Source of the DNA: Cryptomeria japonica
Lineage: Eukaryota; Streptophyta; Pinopsida; Cupressales; Cupressaceae
Assembly: GCF_030272615.1 (NCBI RefSeq)
Contig: NC_081411.1
Location: forward strand, 832,180,160-832,244,159
Length of the DNA stretch: 64,000 nt
Direction: 5' to 3'
Shown: piece by piece, positions 48,338 to 58,036 of the stretch
How positions within the stretch are numbered: position 1 is the stretch's first letter
How the letters are laid out: each line of letters opens with the position of its first letter
Notes under the pieces: model-generated
Database searches by the model: none
What the model was told of the DNA's origin: nothing
What the model saw: only the letters and a program-made list of their open reading frames with translations
Made by a program: the position numbers and the translations under genes

Positions 48338-49444
48338 TTAATTTGGAATAGGTGCACCTAACTTGGTAGGTAAGGTGCTTTCTTCATCTGACATGTTTTC
48401 CTTCTTTTTCCAAATCATCTTGAATTTTTCTTTTATCTCTTTAGTGTCTCCTCTAGGTTGATCTCTACAATCTCCAGCTAAATGTCCAACTTTGTGACAA
48501 TGAAAACATGCCATACTAGGATTTCTCCATGATCTTCGGTTGTTCATTCCAAACCTTATAAAATAGTTAGCACTAATGTGTCCATACCTTCCACAACATT
48601 CGCACCATATCCTTGTATTGTAATCCCATGGTACTGCTACATATTGTCAGTAAGGATTTGTGTGACTTCGGTAACCACTAGTGTTTGCTCGGTGTGTAGA
48701 CCACATGTGGTTCTTTTGCTTAAACCAACACTTCTCGGTACTATGTCCATATCTATTGCAGTTTTTACAAAACCCTTTGAATTTTGCCTTTTGATGGTTG
48801 TTAACAGACTTTGTCCTACATTGATTAGATGTGTGACCATATTTATTGCAATTGTAACAATACTCATTTGACTTAGTGATATTCGGTTGCTTACCTTTTC
48901 TGATCTGGCATATGTTGGCAGTATGACCTTGATTTCCACAGTAGTAGCAAATAGGCTTCTTCCTTTCATTCTTTAGAATTTCTTCATGATGTGCATAACC
49001 TAGTTGATCTGTCATATTTTGTTGAATCTCAGTAAACCTTATGATTTCATCATTCTTATTAGATACTGAGACTTCAAGTTGTTGTTTCTCTCTCTGTGGA
49101 TCTCTTGCTTTATCCTCAACTATCCTTAATGCATCTAGATTTTCAGTCATCTGTGTGCTGAAATGTTCATGTTCTCTTTTCATTGCTTTTAGTTGATTAG
49201 CCAATGCTTTGTTCTTTTCATTCAATACTCCAATCATTTCTTCAGTTTCTTCAGATATACTATTCTCAGATGATGTCTCAATTTGTTCCACTAACTCTTG
49301 AGAATCCTGCAAGTCATCAGATAATCTTCTTCTTACTTTCAGAGATTTTTGCATTTGCCTTTGCATGTCTGCAATCACTTGATTTGCATGATCCAGCTCT
49401 TCTTGCAGATATACAATCCTCTGAGATTGTTTATAGCCTTCTAT
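48338..49444 (-). pseudogene. ORF1 of element B: coiled coil and five CCHC knuckles
   Basis: The frame corresponds to the ATG-initiated ORF1 of C, but its first codon here is ATA (49442-49444), and the frame is open upstream into the LTR. The N-terminal ~150 residues are coiled-coil (QRIVYLQEELDHANQVIAD, ADDLQDSQELV-like heptads). The knuckles are CYYCGNQGHTANIC, CYNCNKYGHTSNQC, CKNCNRYGHSTEKC, CECCGRYGHISANY (last Cys lost) and CFHCHKVGHLAGDC. A TGA at 48647 lies between knuckles 3 and 4. About 90 residues between coil and knuckles that C has are missing. A gag-like role in RNA packaging is inferred from the knuckles and the position next to the PBS. Confidence 0.85.
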
Positions 49445-49492
49445 TGATAAGATCTTTCTCTTTAGGTAGTTAAACCCTTTTCCAAGATTCAA

Positions 49493-49504
49493 GCTCTGAT
49501 ACCA
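49493..49504 (-). promoter_or_regulatory. Primer binding site of element B
   Basis: Minus-strand TGGTATCAGAGC, two bases from the LTR; the classic initiator-Met tRNA site of plant copia elements. Confidence 0.9.
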
Positions 49505-49506
49505 AT

Positions 49507-50661
49507 TGTTAGGCCCAATATGGAAAGCTAATGTACTGAGAGGGGAGGGGTGAATCAGTAATTCAAAACTTTTCTTGAATAATAACTTTACTGTTATGCA
49601 TAAACCGAATAGTGCAATAAGATAACACAAAGTTAAAACAAATAGATAACAATCATACATGATTCACTCCATAACACATATATTTTGGTTATGCAGAAAC
49701 TCTTGGTTAGAGAGAAAAACTGCGGTGGGGATGGCACCCACAACTTCACTACTGCAATAATAAAGATGCCCGGTTAGAGCTACATTTAGCTATTTCTGAT
49801 AGCTTACCCTGTTAGGAGTATCATGATCTGTTAGATCTACCTTGTTAAAGGATTTCACAACACTTAATCTAAATGTTGCACCTGGTTAGAGGCTTTACAA
49901 TTTATAGACTTGATTAGAGTCTTTTACCCTGTTAAAGGTTTCTCTTTCAACTTCACAATATTACAATAAAATCATTACAAATATCTGCAACTTTACATCT
50001 TAAATGTTATAGTAGATTCTATGTGCTCAGAATAAGATTACCTTGCTTATAGCATACCTCGGTAACCCATATAGTAACTCGGTAAACCCTTCTGTTTACT
50101 CTGTTCTTCAACTGTTCTCTGAAAACCTTCTCGGTGACCTCTGTGTCTTTGTAATAGTCTTCCTTCATTCACACACACCTTGCTCTTAACTCATGTTGTA
50201 TAAATAGATCTCTTAAAACGGTGATCCAATTCATTGCTTTGATCTTACAAACAAGATTTATCAAATGAATAACTATACAAAATATTTCATTGGTTAGATT
50301 GTCCTTGTAATCATACACAATCTTCTGGTGCAATTTCCAATGTAATAACGGTTAGATGTGCCTCGATCTTGTAACACATTTTCATATGCATGTCCAGGTT
50401 CAATGTATCTGGTAACACGTTTCACTCGGTGAATATCAACTCGGTGTGTCATCTTTACTGCTCGGTAGTCTCAAAAAGATACTCGGTAGACAACTCGATG
50501 TATACTGTGTTCTGTAACTGCTTTCTTCTGTAACCGACTAGACTATGCATACTGACTTCTCTGTGTGTATACCAACTGCATGATTCGGTAGTGCTTAACC
50601 GACTAGAATGTATAGTATGGCTTTGAATATAAAACTAATGGCAACTTGATAAGTAGTAACA
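49507..50661 (-). repeat. 5' LTR of element B (1155 bp)
   Basis: TGTTAGGCCC to AGTAGTAACA on the plus strand, followed by TSD ACATC (50662-50666). Coding-strand 3' end carries GATTCACCCCTCCCCTCTCAGT, broken here only by base changes relative to A, C and the 19996 LTR end. Confidence 0.92.
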
Positions 50662-50666
50662 ACATC

Positions 50667-51178
50667 AACTTAGTCGGCTCATAATCTTGGAACGATTTCC
50701 TAGGTTCAATGAATCTAGACAAACTAACATTACATGTCAAACTTATGTCGACCACCGACATAACAAACCAAAAATAAAATAAAATTGTACCAGTTTATCG
50801 ATCGTAGTGACTTTATCACTACCGGTTAAGTGTTCTTCCAATAGCCTGCTCTGTACATCAAATCTTGATCATCGTATTGAATCTACTAATGCGGATATGA
50901 ATATAGCACCAAATACTTATCTCCATCACTCCTTTAAAACCACATCATCCAACTCTTCATCAATCGCCTGTACCGGTTGCTTGAATGCAATTCTATTCTA
51001 GTTAACCAGTTGAGGACCTATTTGTCGTTTCACTATTAAACTGTCTTCTCTACTAGTTAAGCTTTACCGGTTGGCTTACAAGACATATGTGACTATAAAA
51101 TCATAGTTTCCATCAATGACAACATAAAACAACTCACCAATCAACTCTTTACACCAAAACATCATCATCAACCCAACA
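50667..51178 (-). repeat. 5' LTR of element A, outer part
   Basis: Continues 38251 after removal of element B and matches 31620-32114. It ends CAACCCAACA at 51178. Relative to the left LTR it has a ~30-bp extra stretch near 51120-51150. Confidence 0.88.
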
Positions 51179-52540
51179 TAGAAGATAACAACTCTAACCC
51201 CATCTTATACAAATCCTTAATTCCCATCTACATAATATCATTTCATGAAAAATAAAATGAGTAATATCCAAAATATCATTTTCTTTATATGGGTTAGTAT
51301 TAGGGATATAATCAAGTGAAGAGTGGATGAACCTTGCCCCATCCTACTTAATTTCCTCTATTTTAGAGAATTTTATCTCATTCTCTTTGTTCAACTCAAT
51401 AATTTTGTCATTTTTCCCATTCTCAAGGACTAATTAGTGGAAAAAATTGGAATTTCTAACTCCTATATTGAGCCATTTGATTTTGGTATCTAGTTTCCAA
51501 AAAAATTCCTCTTTTTCAATGATATTATGTAGATTGCAAAACACTTCTTTTTCTTCTTGACAAATTTCTTCAAATGTTCCATTTGTACCTATTACTTGTT
51601 GGATTTTTGATGTTTTTTATTAGCATCCATTTTTCATTCAAACATGTTAAATTCTTATTTCAAATTTTGATATTCCTTTAAACATTCTTTATTTAGTTGA
51701 TCAACCTAAACATTACAATCCTTTCTACCTATATTTCCCACCAATTTCTAATAAGATTATTGATATTAGGGTGGAGAGTACACATTATTTCAAATCTAAA
51801 AGGGTAAATTCCTTTCTTGATAACCATTTCCCATGTAAAAAAAAGAAGTAGGAATATGATCCAATCCTATTCTTATAAGAGTTGAAAGGCCACAACTATC
51901 CAAATTTAGTCAATTTGAAGAATTGAGAAACCTATCCAATATTACATGAACAGGGTTGTTGTTTGCCCTTATGTTTGACCAAGAGAAAGTGAAACCATAA
52001 CTTAATATCCATGAGACTCTCTACTAAATAAAATTAAACAAATTACCATAATATCCAAATAATAAAAAAGCTCCCCTCATTTCTTTGAAGGATAAAGAGG
52101 AGAATTGAAATTCTTTATCATCGTCCATCTATTATTCAAACTGTCTTTTTTGAAAATACGTAATTCCTCCCATTGTTATCTTATAAGGTGTCTATTATTA
52201 AGAGGTATACATGGGTTAAAATTCAAGAATCTTTAAAAAATAATTCTAAAAAGGAATATCTAGAAAATTTCTAAGCACACAAATAAGAGTATCTTCAATC
52301 AATGAAGGTTTCAACCTAGTGATAACAAACCTTGAGACACCTTCCACTACCATTGCCTAAAAATCTGCATATGCTGATACATTTTTACTAATATCCAAAA
52401 AAGAATTAAGATATATTTTGGTTTACTACAAGAAGAGAATATATGGTTGACTTCTTTTAGATGATTTTTTAGGATTCTCTACTTATGAGAGCTATTAGGC
52501 CCCTTATATTATAATATAGGATTTTCATTTTTTTTACTTC
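51179..52540 (-). pseudogene. LINE (L1-type) endonuclease and EN-RT linker fragment
   Basis: Reading minus from ~52530: KILYYNIRGL (start of the APE-type endonuclease, normally KILxWNVRGL), then SDHIP-type DHIPTSFF near 51860, GIYPFRFEIMCTLHPN near 51800, and KEEFFWKLDTKIKWLNIGVR with NSNFFH near 51430-51530, a hallmark of plant L1 ORF2 between endonuclease and RT. Frames are broken repeatedly. The RT continuation lies at 29560-30977 beyond element A. Confidence 0.82.
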
Positions 52541-53275
52541 CTACACCATAATGTCTCTAAGGTCTTTTATCTTGTATAACCATTTCTTTATGTTTTGTTT
52601 CCCTAAGGGATTTCCTCCTAGTTCTTGGATCCATTTCTATATCTATAGTTTTTTTTTCCATATTTGGGTTTCTTAATGCCCTTACCATTTTTTATTTGAG
52701 GTAAAAGGGAGAAATTAAGGACCTCAATATTCTTACCATTATCCTTTTATGAGGGTATCTCTTCATGAGGATTCATCGACTATGTATGGTTTTCATCAAT
52801 TATGGTTGACGATTCCTCAACTCCATTTAACATGAGAGTCGAGGGTGTGATGGTGGGAAATTAGGGTTAGGGTCAAATTAAAATAATAAAACCATAAAAT
52901 GACCTAATTAACCATTACATTAATGAGGAGAATAATCTAGTAGATCTAGCCTTAATAGATCTAGATTCTGATCAGAATCTAGGCCTCCTTGATGAGGCTT
53001 TATCCTCCTGAAATTGAATTGATTTGATTTGTTGAAGATTAGGGCAAGATAGTGAATTATTGAAGCAATATGACAGAAACAGTGAACTACAGATGTCGCA
53101 TGAAGACACCAACCTAGTTTTGAGCAGAAGAAGATGATTCGAATATGTTCCTAAAAGTTCAACTTGTTTTTTTGGGACCAGGTAGTATCAATTTGCCATG
53201 GTCCTTTGAATTTATCGCAATCAAAAAGTTGAACTTGTTCGTCTCTATGAATCCCATCGATCCTCCTAAACGTAG
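52541..53275 (-). other. Probable LINE ORF1/5' UTR remains
   Basis: Upstream of the endonuclease on the minus strand. No ORF1 motif is clear. Near 53150-53240 the strings AAAAGTTCAACTTGTT and AAAAAGTTGAACTTGTT form an approximate repeat/inverted repeat. Element C begins at 53276. Confidence 0.4.
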
Positions 53276-54467
53276 TGTTACTATTTACTAAGTTGTCATT
53301 AGTTTTATGTCTAAAGTCATCCTATATACTCTAGTCGGTTAATACTAACCGAAATACTCAGTCGGTAAGCACTAAAGCAGTCAGTTATTAAAGAAAGAAG
53401 TCACAAAGTTTAGTATACATCGAGCTATCTACCAAGTAACGTTCTATGTCTACTAAGCAACAAAGAAGGTATATCGAGTTAATATCAACCGAGTAAAAAC
53501 GTGTTACTAGATTCATTGAACCTGGACACATGTGGAAACGTGTTACAAGATCGAGGAACAGGGAATCGTTATCACATAGGAAATTATGCCTTAAGATTTT
53601 GTATTTTGAGGACATCTATCCAATGAAATAATTTGTATGGTTATTCATTTGATGAATCATGTTTGTAAGATCAAAGAATGAACAGATCACCGTCATAAGA
53701 GATCTATTTATACATCATGAAATGAGGATAAAAAAGAATGAAGCAAGACATGTGTGATAGATAAGTTGAAAGGCAAAATCATGAGAAAGCACAATGTGTT
53801 GTGACTGTTACGACTGACAGAGATATTCAGAGGTCACCGAGAAATATTTCAGAGAACAATTAAGGAACAGAGTAAACAGAAGGGTTTACCAAGTTGATTT
53901 ATCAATTATCGAGGTATGCTATGAGCAAGGTAATTTCATATTGAGCACATAGAATCTGCTATAACATTTCAGATGTGAAGTTGCAGATATTTTGTAAAGA
54001 TTTTGATTGTATTATTTTGAGTTGTAAGAGAAACCTTTAATAGGGTAAAAGACTCTAACAAAGTCGATAAATTGTAAAGCCTTTGACCAGGTACAACATT
54101 TAGTATAAGTGTTGTAAAATCCTTTAGCAAGGTAGATCTAAAGATCTTGATACTCCTAACAGGGTAAGCTATCAGAAATAGCTAAACATGTAGCTCTAAC
54201 CGAGCAACCTTTATTATTGCAGTAATGAAGTTGTGGGTGCCATCCCCACCACAATTTTTCTCTCTAACAAAGAGTTTCTGCGTAACCAAAATATATGTAT
54301 TATGGAGTGAAACATGTATGAATGTTATTTATATGTTTTAGCTTTATATTATGTTTCAGCAATATTTAGTTTATGCTTAACAGTAAAGTTTCTGTTGAAG
54401 AAAAGTTTTGAAGTACTGATTCACCCCTCCCCTCTCAGTACATTAGCTTTCCATATTGGACCTAATA
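53276..54467 (+). repeat. 5' LTR of element C (~1192 bp)
   Basis: Begins TGTTACTATTTACTAAG and ends near TTGGACCTAATA, the complement-strand equivalent of the B LTR, clearly diverged from it. The 3' end holds GATTCACCCCTCCCCTCTCAGT-like sequence. Confidence 0.85.
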
Positions 54468-54469
54468 AT

Positions 54470-54481
54470 TGGTATGAGAGC
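54470..54481 (+). promoter_or_regulatory. Primer binding site of element C
   Basis: TGGTATGAGAGC, one mismatch to the initiator-Met tRNA site, two bases after the LTR as in A and B. Confidence 0.82.
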
Positions 54482-54531
54482 TCTTCAATCTTGGAAAAGG
54501 GTTTAACTGCCTAAAGAGAAAGATCTTATCA

Positions 54532-55866
54532 ATGGAAGGCTACAAACAATCTCGGAGAATTGTGAATCTTCAAAATGAATTGGATCATGCTAATCAAGTG
54601 ATTGTAGACATGCAGAAACAAAAGCAAAGATCACTAAAAGTTAGAAGAAGATTGTCTGATGATTTGCAGGACTCACAAGAGCTGGTGGAACAAATTGAGA
54701 CATCATCTGAGAATAGTATATCTGAAGAGACTGAAGAAATGATTGGAGAACTGAAAGAAAAGAACAAAGCACTGAAAAGAGATCATGAGCATTTCAACAC
54801 ATAGATAACTGAAAATCTTGATGCATTGAGGACATCTGAGGATAACATAAGCAATACAGAAAGAGAAAAATAACAACTTGAAGCATTAGTGTCTGAAAAA
54901 AATGATGAAATCACAAGGATGACTGGAATTCAACAAAATCTATTTGATCAATTGGGTTATGCACATCATGAAGCAAATCTAAAGGAAAATGAGAATCAAG
55001 CATTGAAACTTGAACTATCAAGATTGACCGATGAACTTGAAGCAGAAAAGAAGTCAAAAGAAACACTAAAGAAAAGTTTTGAAGCATCAAGGATGTTGGA
55101 TGAGCAACTAACTACAAGAAGACCCAACAAAGATGCAGGACTCGGTTACAAAGGAAAAGACTCTACCAAGAAAGGAATCCACATCACCAAGAGAGGAGAA
55201 TCATCAAAACAATCTGGAAACAAGGAGAACATCAAAGGAAAGAAGCCTATTTGCAACTACTATGGAAAACAGGGACATATTGCCAACATGTGCCAAATCA
55301 GAAAAGGTAAGCAACTGAATGTCACTAGGTCTAATGGTTATTGTTACAATTGCAATAAGTATGGCCACACATCTAATCAATGTAGGACTAAGTTGGTTAA
55401 CAATTATCATAAGGCAAAATTCAAGGGGTTTTGCAAAAACTGCAATAGATATGGTCACAATACCGAGAAGTGTTGGTTGAAGCAGAAAAACTATATGTGG
55501 TCTTCACACCGAGCAAATGCTAGAAGTTACCAAACTCACACAGATATCAATCGATAGTATACTGCAGTACCATGGGATTACAATACAAGGATATGGTGTG
55601 AATGCTGTGAAAGATATGGACATATAAGTGCCAACTACTTTATAAGGTTTGGAATGAACAACCGAAGATCATGGAGAAATCCTGGTATGGCATGTTTTCA
55701 TTGTCACAAAGTTGGACACTTGGCCAGAGATTGCAGAGATCAACCCAGAGGAGATAGTGAGGAAATAAGAAGCAAATTACAGATGATTTGGAAAAAGAAG
55801 GAAAATGTGTCAACTAATGAAGAAAGCACCTTACCTACCAAGTTAGGTGCATCTATTTCAAATTAA
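54532..55866 (+). pseudogene. ORF1 of element C: coiled coil and CCHC array
   Basis: The ATG at 54532 opens a 444-residue frame with stops at 54802 (TAG), 54871 (TAA) and 55555 (TAG) and no frameshift. Residues 1-215 are strongly coiled-coil (RRIVNLQNELDHANQVIVD; ENQALKLELSRLTDELEAEK). A Lys/Gly-rich basic segment follows, then knuckles CNYYGKQGHIANMC (second Cys lost), CYNCNKYGHTSNQC, CKNCNRYGHNTEKC, CECCERYGHISANY (last Cys lost) and CFHCHKVGHLARDC. It starts ~50 bases after the PBS, the gag position. A multi-knuckle array is more than the one or two usual in copia gag. Confidence 0.87.
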
Positions 55867-56365
55867 TCGGTAAAGGTATGAAGGGACTGCATTCTCTCAA
55901 GGTTATATCTTAACAGTTCCTATTTTATCATGTACTTAATTCCAAAATCTGCATAGCTAAGATGCAATAGCAAGTTTGAAATTTTATCTAGTCTTTTGGA
56001 GTACCAGAGAAGTCGGTAAAAGCATAAAAAGGAAGGTAATCGGTTTAAAGGAACCGAGTGCATTTAATGTTTTTTGACCTAACTGCACGGAGCCCGATAA
56101 GGTAAAATATGTACTTAAAGCCTTTTGCACAGTCATTTTACACTTACCAAGTTTTTTGAAAGCAGAGCTAAGCGATTCAAAGGCGATCAAACTCCTCCCG
56201 AGCAAATTTCAAGGTATTTATTCATCAATCTCAACGCATTTTTCAAGCAAGTCAACTGATCATATTAGTTGAGAATACCTGCTTTATATTTACTAAGTGG
56301 AAAGCATTTGCTGGTTAAGTTTCAAACCCTAAGCTTTTTTCGTTAGTAATTATCCAAATTTTGAA
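55867..56365 (+). promoter_or_regulatory. ORF1-ORF2 spacer of element C, promoter/leader-like
   Basis: Non-coding. It aligns to the B spacer, with GTGCATTTAATGTTTT, CACGGAGCCCGATAAGGTA, TGTACTTAAAG and CAAGGTATTTA in the same order before the ORF2 ATG. Confidence 0.45.
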
Positions 56366-57530
56366 ATGGCTCCAAAGATTTAGAAACCTGTTGTTGTTGA
56401 AACCATTGAGAAGCACTCACTGAAATATTCCTTACCTCCCAAAGTAGCATTCGAACCTGACGATAAAACAACATTTTCTCTCATTCTGGATAGGGTTCTA
56501 TTGGTTGAGGATGTCAGATTCTACACTAAGTGTCGTGTTGAGGAACTAGGTCATATTGAGATCAAGGACACGTATGATGAATTATGCACCGATGGAAATC
56601 TGGATAGCAAATATGAGCATATGAAAGTCAAGGGATTGACCGAAGCCCTAACCTACCTGCGAGTCTTCAAACCACAATGGGTTAAATTTGTTTTGAGCAA
56701 AGTTCATGATGAATTTATGTGGTTAGAGGAGAAACCATTCAAAATCACCAAGGAAATCATCCACTTAATCACCGGATACCCTATATTCGACCATGCCCGA
56801 GCTCAGAAAATGATTTCACAGAAAGAATTGATCACTTTAACTGGAGTTGAATCTGATTGCAGAGGTCTGAAATTGAATAATGTTACAAATGCAAAGCTGA
56901 AGTTTGTAATTAGAGTCATAGGTTATTGTTTCTTTCAGTCGGCAAGGGAAAACAATGTACCATGTGCAACTGTTGATTTAGCATACAAAATTGTGAAAAA
57001 GGGTATGAAGATTGACCTATGCGAAGTGTTGTCGAAAAATCTTTTTGAAAATCTCAACACCATAAGGAAGCTGAAGAAGAACAACTCGGCAAACACACTA
57101 AAGTTTGGGTCACTCTTAGTATGCATGTTTTTCTATTTTTTAGAAATTCTTTCCATCAGTCGGTAACGTAGTTTGGGAGCTACACCGACCAATCACCCAT
57201 CAAATAAATGACTTCATCAATTAGCTAGGTGATAACTTCAATGAGATAATGGATGATTACTTTAGCAAAATTTCAGGAAAAGATGCATAGCAGGCACAAA
57301 ATACCACCCTAGTTAGTGGAGAAATACAAGGATAATATATGTTTTGAAGTGGACACCAACTACTGTTATGTCAATGCAGTAGAACCAAGAACTCAATCCT
57401 TGTCGCCTATGGGTTATGAGATTGATTCTGACATTATGCAGTAGCAGATAGATGCCTTTCTTGCACTTCCAAGGCATGCTACCGAGATTAGGTACGATAC
57501 CTATGAAGAGGTCAAATAAAAAGTTAAGAT

Positions 57531-58024
57531 TGTTGGTGTAAATAATTATTCATCATGGATATTATTACACTTACTTAAGTTTACTTAGGATAATGCATTT
57601 CATAGTAGTTTGGATATGAGACACTTGGGTGTTTGTGCCACATTGGGATAGTGTGTGTAGGAGAAATTCCACCTCTTTTGGTGTTGATCTTGTTATTACA
57701 CTATCATATCCACTTATTGTGGAGTGATAATTCCACCTTCAGTGGGTGATCCACCTCATGTGGAATATTATATTATTTCTCCTACCTACCCACACCTATT
57801 TCCTACCTACCCTTGTTTCTTATTGAGCCACATGTCATGTTTGTGTGCTCATACATATCCCTAGCCTTGCCTATATAAGCAGGCTCATCTACATTGTATG
57901 TAACTAGATAATCCAGTTGATTATTGATCATTTTCTATTGATGAGAATACAGTCTATTCTTATCCCATATTATGTCTCTTTCATGTACATTTCAATGACT
58001 TCTTGATCTTGGCAAAATCCAACA
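57531..58024 (+). repeat. 5' LTR of element D (494 bp)
   Basis: TGTTGGTGTAAAT to AAAATCCAACA. It contains CCTATATAAGCAGGC at ~57875, a good TATA-box candidate with transcription start likely just downstream. Confidence 0.95.
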
Positions 58025-58036
58025 TGGTATCAGAGC
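58025..58036 (+). promoter_or_regulatory. Primer binding site of element D
   Basis: Perfect TGGTATCAGAGC directly adjoining the LTR; initiator-Met tRNA type. Confidence 0.92.

Larger units (their letters stand above)
38257..50661 (-). mobile_element. Non-autonomous copia-like LTR element B, complete
   Basis: Inserted in the right LTR of A with a perfect TSD ACATC (38252-38256 and 50662-50666). LTRs are 38257-38791 plus 43502-44126 (split by E) and 49507-50661, starting TGTTAGGCCC and ending AGTAGTAACA on the plus strand. The canonical PBS TGGTATCAGAGC and PPT fix the minus-strand reading direction. The interior is ~5.4 kb with ORF1 and ORF2 only; there is no protease, integrase, RT or RNase H. 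It must be mobilised in trans. Confidence 0.93.
30978..51178 (-). mobile_element. Non-autonomous copia-like LTR element A, split by B
   Basis: Left LTR 30978-32114; right LTR 37599-38251 resuming at 50667-51178 after element B and its target duplication. Flanks are GAGAA (30973-30977) and TAGAA (51179-51183), an imperfect TSD, and LINE coding is continuous across it. PBS TGGTGTCAGAGC and PPT place transcription on the minus strand. The interior encodes ORF1 (coiled coil plus knuckles) and ORF2, in that order, and no pol. LTR divergence is larger than in B, fitting the nesting order. Confidence 0.88.
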
